From NCBI GenBank assembly GCA_000711775.1, contig ARYC01017575.1, forward strand, positions 1 through 64,000: a stretch of 64,000 nt of DNA, given 5' to 3'. Positions within the stretch are counted from its first letter, which is position 1; each line of letters starts with the position of its first letter. The position numbers and the translations under genes are program-made. The DNA is from Oxytricha trifallax. Its lineage: Eukaryota; Ciliophora; Spirotrichea; Sporadotrichida; Oxytrichidae. Below the pieces are notes generated by a model, which saw only the letters and a list, made by a program, of their open reading frames with translations, had not been told where the DNA came from and made no database searches. Shown here piece by piece: positions 49,501-61,200 of this stretch.

Positions 49501-52500
49501 CTGTTTGTTGACAACCTCTCAGTTCATAAGACTAAGGAGTCTAAGAAAGCTTATGAAGAGTTAAACATTACTCCTGTATACAACGTTCCTTATAGCCCAT
49601 AATTTAATGGAATTGAATTCTACTGGAGTTAAATCAAGACTCACTACAAGAAGCTGCTGCTGTATCATCTTATGCATGACTTGCCCATCGATACAGTAGA
49701 CTTAATTCAAAGCAGCTGTAAGAGAGTGAGCGTAGATAAGACAACAGTTTGTGCGAGAGAAGGAAGAATGAATGTTTATAAATAAGTTTTAGATTTAAAT
49801 GAATGAATAAGTTCACATATTAAACTAACCCATAAAGGGGTTTGGCTTTTTTTTCTTCTCCTCTTCTTATGGCTTGCTTGGGCCCATATTTCTTCTCTTT
49901 GTGCCAGCTCCTGCATCTATGTTCATTTCTTCTGACTTTTAAACATCTTTATAAAGTCTCTTGCTCACTTCATAAATAGTCTATGACTTTCTCTCTCTGT
50001 GAACCTTCGCATGCTCTTTCATTAGGAATATACCAGTTCCAGGTTTCCCTACAAAGTTATGTGTCAAAGCTTACTAGAGAGGTATGGATGCTTCTTAAGC
50101 TCCGCAAGCCAGGTCTCGCTTATTAGTATGCCTTGCTTCTTTTAATCTTCAGGAGAAATAGAGTAGCGTTTCTTGTGAGCTTCTTCAATGATCTCTCTGA
50201 GATAGCTCTCTCTTAAAGTGCCAAGAACACCAAAGAAGAAGCTCCTTTCTGGAAGTTTGTTAGAGAGTTATTTCTTGGTAGGAAGATAAACTTCCAACTC
50301 TTCATCTTTCATCGCATCATCGTAAAGATTAGTCACTGAAATCTCTGGGTAGTTTGGTATTTCTATCAACTTAATTTCATTGTTTTTGAAGGCTTTCTTC
50401 TCATCACAGAGTATCGCTCTTAGAAATGAGATTTTGGTACCTTCCATCGTTGGAAGGAATAAACCCACTATAGTATATGATTAAGTATATGTCACATGCT
50501 TACCATGCTAAGTGAGGTATCGATAAAGATCTTCCTTGCTTCTAAATCTTGAGATCATTTCTTAAGCTTCAACCCTCTTCATTGCAGTACTTATAGATTC
50601 CATCCTTGTTCCTTCTCTGTTATTGAATTTCAAATTTTAATATATAGAGTTCTGGATCCTACTGTTAAAAATCTTAGTATTAAATATGGGCATCTTATAG
50701 GAGGTCAACCTGCTAAGGATACGTGGAGAAAGCTGGAAGAAGCTGTAACAAACTTCAGAGATGGAGCTCCATTTTTATCAATTTAGTTCCATTAAATTAG
50801 TACTAAATTTGTTTAAATTTGATTAGTACCGGTACTAAATCCGTTTAAATTTAATTGGTACCAATTTAATAGTACCAAAACTTAATTAGTACCTAGTATT
50901 AATCCAGCAAGGTTTTAATGGAAAAGTTCCAATCTGGTTTAAAACTTAATTGGTACCAGTACCAACCTGAACTTTATCTGAGTTGGTACCAGAATCAAAA
51001 TTATTAAGAGTAAAATTACGAAAATTATACTTATAAACTGAGTAGAAATATGAAGTCTTAGAGCTTAGATAAAACCATCATTTATGCTGTTGCAACTCCT
51101 ATATAGTCCAGATATAGCTAAAGAGGTTTTAAGATCTTTATAATAGAAATTTAAATTTGAATTTAAACATGGCGGTCAACTTAAATCGTAGAGCAGCACT
51201 TTTAGGAGCAGGTCAATCAATGCTCAACTTTGGCTCCACTAAAAAGCCTGAAATAATTTATGTTGAGAGGGAGGTAGAGCTAAGAGCTCTTGAATTTGAA
51301 GCAGAGATTTTAATCATAGAAGTATTAAACCAGAGGGAGAGCGCAGAGATAGGGGTTTAAACTTAAATTGATTATGTTGAGGAGCTAAAGAACAGCAACC
51401 AATCGAAAAGATAAAAACATATTAATGTGAAGACTGCTAGAATCATTTCTCAACTGAACAAAGCTTGAAGAGACACCTGAAAGAAGTACACTCTGGCAAA
51501 GCCAAGATATATTTAAAGCATGAAAAGGTAGATGGTAGGTATTAGTGTACGACATGCATGAAATCATATACTCACTCAGCTAAAGTTAAAAGCATATGCA
51601 AAAGCATCACCTCAGTGAGTTCTTGATTGAAGATTAAGAGACTAAAAAACTAGTGCCAGCTAAAACAAAATCTAATACTCTTGAGTCATAAAGAGAGCAG
51701 CAAGAGAGACTCAAGAGACAGAAGCGATATGAATCGATGAACCAGCCAGCAGGTAATACAATTTTAGCATGCTTCTAAGCGAAGGCAATGAATATACCTG
51801 CATTAAATGCAGTTGATCTCAGCACTTGTATTGAAAACTACTTGAATATAAACGTGCCTGCAAAAGCAAAGCTCATAGTAGTTGATGAGTATGCATACAA
51901 GGTGTATCCATTCAGTTATCTTATTAAGAACCAACAGTATTAGAACGAGTTTGCTAATGAATACATTGTACTTAGAGAGGCCTAAAGAAAAGACTGCAAG
52001 AATTTGCTTAAGCTAAATGGTGTTATTTTAATTTATGGTTTCATCGCATTAAGGCTAAAGAAATTTGAGATGACTCTGAGAGACTACCTAGATCATAACA
52101 GATACCCAGATGATTTGAATGATATACTATCAGATATAATAAAGGGTGTTAAGGAGTTGCATTAACTTGGATATGTTCATAGAGATTTGAAGCCTGAAAA
52201 CGTTATGCTAAATCTCTTCCCTTTAGAAGTAGTGGTCATCGATTTCAATAGAGCTTTAAGATAGGAGATTGTCACTTTAGCACAGGTACTTGGTACTCCA
52301 GGTTACTTCCCAATAAGAGAGAAGTGGACTAATGGTTCTGTTTAATGGGATGTTTGGGCAGTAGCAGCAATAATATTAGAAAGTGACATGGAATGTATGT
52401 CTTACTTTGGTACAAAGCATGAAAAACAATCAATTAGCTTAGCTTAGAAGCATATAAAGTAAGAAGATGTCTGCGAAGAAATAAAAAGCATAGTAGAGAT

Positions 52501-55500
52501 GATAATCGTGAGAGCTCTTTCATATCCTAGATAATCTTTAGATGACATACTTGAGCCACTATAGAGAGCAAGATTCAAGAGATACAACAAAGACAAGCAG
52601 ATTAAATTTGTTTGAATTAAGTACTCTAATACTCATTAAATATTCATTAAATTCACATAAAACCTGCGTTTTCTCTATTAACCCCAATAAGACCCCAACT
52701 ATACCCTACAAATCAAAGCACTTATAAACCTCACTAAGGGGTTTTGGGGTTTTGAATGTACTATTCAAATCAATAAGAAATGATGAAATTCCTATTCATT
52801 TACTATAAACACCAACATAGACTCATCTAAAGAGTCGACACTAAAATCTGGAAAACCATCAAAGACCTCACTTGGATGATTAATGACATCCACCTGAACC
52901 TCCCAATAAGGAGATCAACCCACACTGACTTCACAGATCGGTAGGGTATATAATACTAAATAAAACCAGAACAGATTCTGAACAGTATTTTCCGATCAGA
53001 AACCGATAACCAGGTAAAGTCAATAGCAGAGACCATAGACTATACTTAAAAAGAACACAGAGAATTCACAAATATTTTCCATGAAGACCTAATTAGACAA
53101 AACATAGATAAAATGAATCAATATTACTCAAATCTATGTAAACTAATTGACAGAAGTTTAATCTTAGCTACACCATCACAACTTATTCAAAAAACATGTT
53201 TTGAAGTACTGCTTAAAAAAGTTAAGCAACCACAAGACTTCCAAGATTTATAACTTCCCTTTTGGGACGAGATCCTAAAAGTCAAAAACAACCCCAAAGC
53301 ACATAACTATGGAGTTGTTAGAGTTATTAACGACAAAACAGTATAAATCCAGCTCTTCCTTAACAACAACAAAACAAACATACTATAAGAAATGGTTAAT
53401 AACCCTAATTCAAACCTCTTCAAATATCCGGAAATAAAGAAAATCCTAACAAATCCCTTTGAAGATGATGATTTACAGAAGGAAATTGGATAAGCTACTT
53501 ACCTAATGCTAAAAGACAACTACTAGAAACTAGTAGGCGATAAAATGGCAGAACCAGATAACGTTTTTCTATAAGAATCTTGCTACCTAGCCGCCCACAT
53601 ATGTACATGGGAATACCAAAAGTGCCTCCCGTTATTAAGTAAATAATGGATCGACAAAATGTCGAGTGTCCTGGGCTACTCAATAATGAATCAAAACATC
53701 TGTACTAACTTAGATGTCAAAGGATTACTAAAAGACATATATAAATCGCAAACGAGCAAAGACAAGTATCACTACGAAGAGCTAGTGTAAGAACTGATAG
53801 ACGAGCTTAAACTCAGAATAGGAGCCAGATAATTATCAGAAACAGCTGACCAACAATTATTAAGAGGAGCAAAAAGAGCCATTCTCAACCTCAAAGACTT
53901 CGAAGAGAGATAGGATACATAAACATTCTCTGACATGGTGGTATCTTACAAAGGCTACGAATGTTTATGAACTCCGGAATAGGAGACCAAATTAAAAGGG
54001 CTAGTCCCTTATATATACTAAAACATCTTTAAGATCGGGGGTCCCTAGAGACCTCAATCAGAACCCCAAAACCCCTTAATGAGGTTTATAAGTGCTTTGA
54101 TTTGTAGGGAATTTGTTAGGGGTTGGGGTTATTAATAGGTTTTAATGTGAAATTTATAGTAAATGTATTTAATTTAATCACTCAAAATGCACTTTTGGAT
54201 CATGTGGTAGAGGCCTGAAGTTTATCTTACTTAACCACAACTCTATCTGCTCTATTGATATGTCTGATCTTGAGTTTTGTTTTATTATTATTGACTCTGC
54301 CATTTGTTTCATTGATTGAGATACTCTTGTTTTGTCAATAAATTGCTTTATTCTTTGTTTGGCATCCTTCTCGCACCTTGTAGAGTAGTATTCATTGCGC
54401 GGCATATCGCACTCTATGATTATTGCTGCCATAGCCCACACATCCCATTGAAAGTCACCATCTCTCCAGTCTTCTCTTTCTGGATAATAGCCTGGAGTTC
54501 CCATAACACTTCCAAGCCTTGATACTTCCACTCTTAATGATCTGTTGAAATCAATAATTGTTACTGTCACGGGTGAAAAGTTCAACATTATATTCTCAGG
54601 CTTGAGATCCCTGTGAACAAAGCCTAACTTATGAAGTTCTTTGATACCTTGAATAGCTTAGGTTGCTATTAATGCAAGCTATCTATGATTTCTTTGATCA
54701 GATATGAAATCTCTGAGTGTCATTTCAAAGAGTGGTAGTCTGAAAGCCACATGATCTTTGGCTAGGAGAACAGCATCTAGCTTTATTAAGTATTTGCACT
54801 CTTTAAACTTAGCCTGAGTGAGTACTTAATACTCATTAGTAAACTCCATTTAATATTTATCATCACTAAGGAGATAGTTGAAAGGATATACCTTGTAAGC
54901 ATACTGATGATCCTTAATAACTTTCTTGTCATAGGAGTCCTCTAGAATTAGGTAGCTTTAGAGAGAAGTATCTAAATCAATCTATGCTAGTACTGGAATT
55001 TTCTTGTATTATATTTTAATCATGATTTTAGTGACCTCTGATGCTAAGAGGTTGCGTGCAATCCTCACATACTCTGATTCGCTTGCTTGTTAAAGCTCAG
55101 CAGCTTAAAGAGGTTCCCTTGCTTTTCTTTTGTTGAGCAACTTCAGTTGAGTGTCTTAATCTTCAACTTCTATCTCTTTCTTGTGGGCTTTTAAAAGATG
55201 CTTCTTTAAATCTCTTGTATGAGAGTACTGCTTATGGCACTCAAAGCAATCATACTTTCCATCAACTTTGTCATGCTTTAAGTAAACAGTAGGCTTAGCT
55301 TCCTTATGGACCTTCATATGCCTGTACCAGCTAGATTTATGAGTGAAGTCTCTTTCACACTTCTCACAAAAATATACTTCAACTTCCTCTGCTTACATAG
55401 AAACTTCATTTCTAACTTTCTCCTCCTCTCTGTCTCCGACACACTTGTTTGCCATTAATTTTCTATTATTAATTTCTATTTTAATAACAGAGACCTCAAG

Positions 55501-58163
55501 TGATAGCTCTGGTTGTTCTTTAAGTGAGTTCATCTCACAGCTATCACACTTTTTATTGCTGCCAAAGGTAAGTCTCATTTAGTTTGATGGAAGTGCTGTT
55601 GTTTTTCTTAAAATGTTAGCGCTCATATTTAAATTTGATTTAAAATTATAAAACTGCCTCTATAACTGAGAGCTTATATGAGAGCTTTGCAAGTCTACAA
55701 GTTTCAAGGGAGGTTTTTGGAGTACTAGAGAAGAAATATGAGTGTTAAGAGACGATCCAGCTCTAAATATGGGTGAGGAAGTAAGCATTTTTACACTCAA
55801 TAATAAGTTGATTATAGTACGTACCGATTTAGGAGGTGCACCTAATTAAGTACGTTACTGCTTTAGGAGGTATTTTGTGATTTTATGATTAAAATTAGGG
55901 TGCTCCTAATTAAGTACTAGCTTTAATTAATGCTCCTAATTAAGTACTAGCATTTTAGGAGCTGCTCCTAATTAAGTACGTACCAATTTAAATTTAAAAA
56001 ATATGGAACTATAACAGTAGAAATTGATATCAATCTCTCAAGTTTGAAACCAGTTCTCAAAACCTTCTCCATATCCTTCTTAGAGGTTGACCTCCTATAG
56101 GATGCCCATATTTAATAGTAGGTTTTACTGAGGTATATAATTGAAATCAATAAACTTAAATTTGAATATCATTTCTTAGATCTGTAAACAAGATGGAGTC
56201 AATGAATGATGCAATGAAAAGAGTGCAAGCACAAGAATTGATTCAAAGATTTAGAAGCAAGGAGGATTTGCATCGCTACCTGGTGCAGCAAGGTAATGAA
56301 CTCATAGTAACTAATCTTGATTATCTAGTTGGTTTGTTCCTGCAACGATGGAAGGTACTAAAATTTCATTTCTAAGAGCAATACTCTGCGAAGAGAAGAA
56401 AGCATTGAAAACTTAAGATGTAAAGTTTGCAGAGATTCCAAACTATCCAGAGATTTCAGTGACTAACTTATATGATGATGCTATGAACGACCCAGAGGTT
56501 TCGCAGTACCTTCCCACTAAGAAGCAGTTGTCAAACAAACTACCTGAAAGAAACTATTTCTTTGGCATACTTGCAACAATTAAAGGTGATTACTTGAAAG
56601 AAATTTTCAAGAATCTCATAAGAAGAGGTACAGCATCTCATCAGAAGATAAGGAAAAGCAAGGGATCAAGATAAGTGAGAGCTGGCTATCAGAGCTGAAG
56701 AAGCACCCTTATATTTCTAGTAAGATTTGTAACTTAACTCTTTAAAAAAATCTGGAACTGGCATCTTCTTGATGAAGGAATAGAGCAAGCTTCACAGAGA
56801 GCGAAAGTCACAGACAAAGTATGAAGTAAGCAAGAGACTCTATTCAAATATATAGCCTCCAGAGTAAATGAACATAGATGCTGGAGCTGGCAGCAAGAGA
56901 AGAAACTTAGGAGGAGGGAAGCAAGAAGTAGAAGAAAAGAAAGAGAAGCCAGCTCCCTCTTAAGATTTTTAAATGTGACTTATATATTCATTAACTTAAC
57001 TACACAACTTATTTATATACATTCACTCTCCCTTCTTTAGCACACTTTTAAGCCAATAAATTATCTTCTCTCTTCGCTGAGCTTTTAATAAAGTCTACTG
57101 TATCGATAGGTAGGTCATGCATCAAGTGGTAGAGCAGCAGTTTCTTGTAATGGCCTTTTAATATACCCCAATAGAACTCAATTACATTAAACTGTGGACT
57201 GTAAGGTACGTTGAACACTGGCGTTATTCTAAGTTGTTCATAACTCTTCCTTGTTTCTTTAGTCTTATGAACAGAGAGATTATCAACAAACAGTATAATC
57301 TCTTAGTCAGGGTACTTCTCCCTCAGCTGTTCTAAGAACTTAATATACTGCTCAGTCTTAATAGAGCGAGGATGAATAAGATAAGTTTCTAAACCAGCAT
57401 CCTCGCTAATACCTCCAAGAATTGCCATTGTTTATACCTTGACTTTCTAGTCATATACTTCTATGTTGCTATGTCTCTTATACCAAGACTTCTAGATGAA
57501 AGTGTTGAATGTAAACACAGCCTCATCAGCATGAATAAACTTATTATTATTCTATTAGGCTCTCTGCATTTAATTATAAATATAATTTAAGTTGTTGTTG
57601 TAAAATGGCAGAAAGAAATCAATTACTCTCTTGATACGATTAACACCTTTGTAAGAGATACCATTTCGTTTATAGATGTTGGCTATAGACTAAGCAGAGA
57701 TCTTCAACTCAGGGAACTGGCGGTGAAACATAGTAGCTCGGTGGTCGAGAGAGAAGTGAGCCCAATACTTCAAAGTTTTTTCATTAATAAGATAGTCAAT
57801 ATGCTTCTATTGAAACTTTGACTTCCTCTAAGCCATAGAATTCAGCTATTATTGCTTAAGTTATACTGCTATAAGGCAGTGGGAGCGAACAGTTGAAGGA
57901 CTTCGCTTTAAGAGCAGTGCAATTGACTTATAATTAAGTACTGGTTTGTCTTACTCACTGTATATATAACATCCAAATCGCAGTTTAAACACTAAATCTA
58001 TATACTCCTCATCATAAATAGACCCCAAAAGCTTGCTATTTTTGTCTCGCATTTAATTAATAAACCCAACCCATAACAAATTCCCTACAAATCAAAGCAC
58101 TTATAAACCTCATTAAGGGGTTTTGGGATTTTGAATGTGATCTAATTAATATTATTATTATTA

Positions 58164-58241
<78 letters not shown>

Positions 58242-61200
58242 GTATATTATCTATTTAATGAGTTTTGAATGGATCTTATTATTTTAATTTGTTGCATAAT
58301 TAACTTTTTTACTTTTCTTCGAAATAGAAAATTATTTGCTAAAAAAATTAAATATTAGTTTAAAAGATTTTAAACATAATTTATTGAGAAGAAAAAGAAT
58401 ATTGAAAAAGCTATGTAAACTTAAAATCCATCACCCATTATTATTCGTACCAACTAAATCATTAAGAATAATCAAATTCTAGGTTGTTTAACTATAACTA
58501 GTAAGATAATTATTATGGAAATCAAAATAATATTTAATATTTTTTATATATTAGTTATTAATTTTTATTATTGATCAATAAGAATTTTATGAAAGCTAAT
58601 ATGAAGCCACTTTATGATGCCAGACAAGTAAAGAGAGCAGAATAATAAACAGTTGAAAAAATGAATGTGTAATATTAAATAATTTTTACATCATTTAATG
58701 CATGTATTTTGTATTTAGAGAAATATTGAAACAAATATTTGGTGTTTTATTTTTTCATTAATAATTTAAAATTTCAAAATTATCCTCTCTATAAATGATG
58801 CAAGCTGATAAAACAGATAAAACCCTGGCAGATAAAAATTAATAAATCTTAGATGATATTACAGAAATAACAAAAGATATTGAAGCTAAGACTTTTAGCA
58901 TCGAATTCATTATAAGAGAACTTTATCTTTTAAGTTAATACAATTCAGAGAAAGGATTTAATAAAAACAAAGAGAATTTTGTGGATTTTACAAGAAATTA
59001 AGTCAAGTTTTCATAACCATTTGAAGTGATTGATGGAAATAATCTTCAATTCGTTAATGGAGTATTTAATCCATAAAAATAATTTCTTTTGTAATTTATT
59101 CATTTTTGTGCTTTTACGGCCTAAAAATATTGTCAAAATACCAAAGTAAACTTTTGTTTTAATTTTTTGGATCAGCTTTATAATTTGATTATGAAATTTA
59201 GAATACCTAAAATCATGAATTTTATGAAAGTTTTTAAAATCATTTAATATTCTAGCCAATATTATTTTTCTAAACATATAAACTTAGTAAGTCAATTATA
59301 TTATGTAATTAGATTATTTTTGGGGTTCATTTGATGATCTCTTCTCTGAAGATGTTGATATTTTTGTCATAAGTATAGTTAAAATAGAATTGAATTGGGG
59401 AAATTGAAAAATAAAAAAATAATTCAAATGATAAATATATATAACTGCCACTAATGCCTTATAGATCAAATTTGGTTCACTATGCTTACCGTTAGAGTTG
59501 GTATGATTGAAAAGTATCTGTGGATCAAACGAGTCATAAAGATCTTAAAAATAATTTTGACAAATTTGACACTGGATTTTGTAAACAATTTTGATTTATA
59601 TAATTAAAATAATTTAATCAAATAAATATAATAAATTCACTAAAGATTTGACACATTTGACACCTGTCAAATTATTTTTACTTTTGACATAAGTTATTAG
59701 AAGTGATTAGTATATTAATATGTACGATTATTAATTAATCTTGCGTTAATGGAGTGCACAGCTTATGATCTATCGCAGTATGCTCTTACAAGCGCGGGGT
59801 GACTATATTGCAGATTGACTGATCTGGTTTCACCTGCGTATCTGTAGCTACCGTGGTTTTCTGAATGGATGGTGCATCCTCCGGTTATTTCTGTGGCTTA
59901 CAGTGCTTGTCTCATGGCCGAAGATGCTTTACACAGAGAGTACTGGCTCTAGAGATAAACGAACTTACACTATAGATGGCGGTGGGATTTGTTGCACCAT
60001 CCATTCAGAAAACCACGGTAGCTACAGATACGCAGGTGAAACCAGATCAGTCAATCTGCAATATAGTCACCCCGCGCTTGTAAGAGCATACTGCGATAGA
60101 TCATAAGTGTGCACTCCATTAACGCAAGATTAATTAATAATCGTACATATTAATATACTAATCACTTCTAATAACTTATGTCAAAAGTAAAAATAATTTG
60201 ACAGGTGTCAAATGTGTCAAATCTTTAGTGAATTTATTATATTTATTAGATTAAATTATTTTAATTATATAAATCAAAATTTTTTACAAAATCCAGTGTC
60301 AAATTTGTCAAAATTATTTTTAAGATCTTAATGACTCGTTTGATCCACAGATACTTTTCAATCATACCAACTCTAACGGTAAGCATAGGAACCAAATTTG
60401 ATCTATAAGGCATTAGTGGCAGTTATATATATTTATCATTTGAATTATTTTTTTATTTTTCAATTTCCCCAATTCAATTCTATTTTAGCTATATTATTGG
60501 TCCTCAATCTTCTGGAAAATCTTTGCTTCTTAACTTTGGGTAATAACTATGTATAGGTCAATAAAAACATTCCCAAATTTTTAATATAATCATTATAACA
60601 TTAAAATAATAAATTTTTTTTATTAAATGCATAAAATAAGCCACTAAAGATGTTTCCTATTATAATGGATAAAATTGAGATTAGAAGATAAAAATTCATA
60701 ATAACAAATAAAACGCGATAGATATTTTTGTGCAGTAGATATTGAATTTAAGAACAATAAGTTTAAAAAATAATTAATAATTAGTGATAGGAGAAGTTAT
60801 TTTAACTTTTGCCTCAATTAATTTTCCTTATAGAATAATATAAGAAGGTGCAAATTTGTTTATAGCCCAATTAATTTAATTACTACTTAAATAATTAATT
60901 TAATTGCTTTAAACTCCAATTCTCTTTTCCTAATTTATCTTTGAAATTTTATAATTCTCAAAAAATCTTGAAATAATGAATATTAATTAATATTTTATCA
61001 TTTTTCAAAAATGATTTAATGTTTACTGATATTATAATATCGATTTTTTAGATTCTTTCGGAAATTTTTAAATTCTTATTTAATGTGAACTCAATTTTGT
61101 TCTTTAAAATTATTTTTTTTTATAATAGTTTTGAAAAAAATAAATATTTATATCAAAATAGCTTATTTCCCCTTTAACTTTTTATTTGGAACATAATTTC

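Larger units (their letters stand above)
48639..52754 (+). mobile_element. TBE transposon B (4116 bp, full length)
   Basis: Both ends start CAAAACCCCAAAACCCC and share at least 77 bases of almost perfect terminal repeat including GGGTATAGTTGGGGTCTTAT, a subfamily difference from TBE-A and TBE-C. Target duplication AAT (48636-48638, 52755-52757). Gene order: transposase (+), 22-kDa ORF (-), zinc-finger/kinase ORF (+). At least two of the ORFs carry frameshifts or nonsense changes, so the copy is probably not autonomous. It is inserted in the unrecognised 489-aa ORF. Confidence 0.96.
54059..58133 (-). mobile_element. TBE transposon C (4075 bp, full length, inverted)
   Basis: Termini CAGAACCCCAAAACCCC (left, one change) and the inverse of CAAAATCCCAAAACCCC (right); target duplication AAT at 54056-54058 and 58134-58136. 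The terminal repeat has GGGAATTTGTTAGGGG as in TBE-A. Order on the plus strand: kinase ORF (-), 22-kDa ORF (+), transposase (-), i.e. the reverse of A and B. It is the best-preserved copy: transposase and kinase are open, and only the 22-kDa ORF seems to have a one-base deletion. Confidence 0.96.

Noticed and set aside
43626..58133. C4A4/G4T4 repeats as true chromosome ends
   Set aside because: In TBE-A, B and C the repeats are parts of transposon terminal inverted repeats with ANT duplications and continuous flanks.
59903..60106. 67-codon ORF with good-looking composition in the middle of the 1.1-kb palindrome
   Set aside because: Runs from the centre into one arm; the other arm carries its reverse complement, so openness is not independent evidence, and no homology is recognised.
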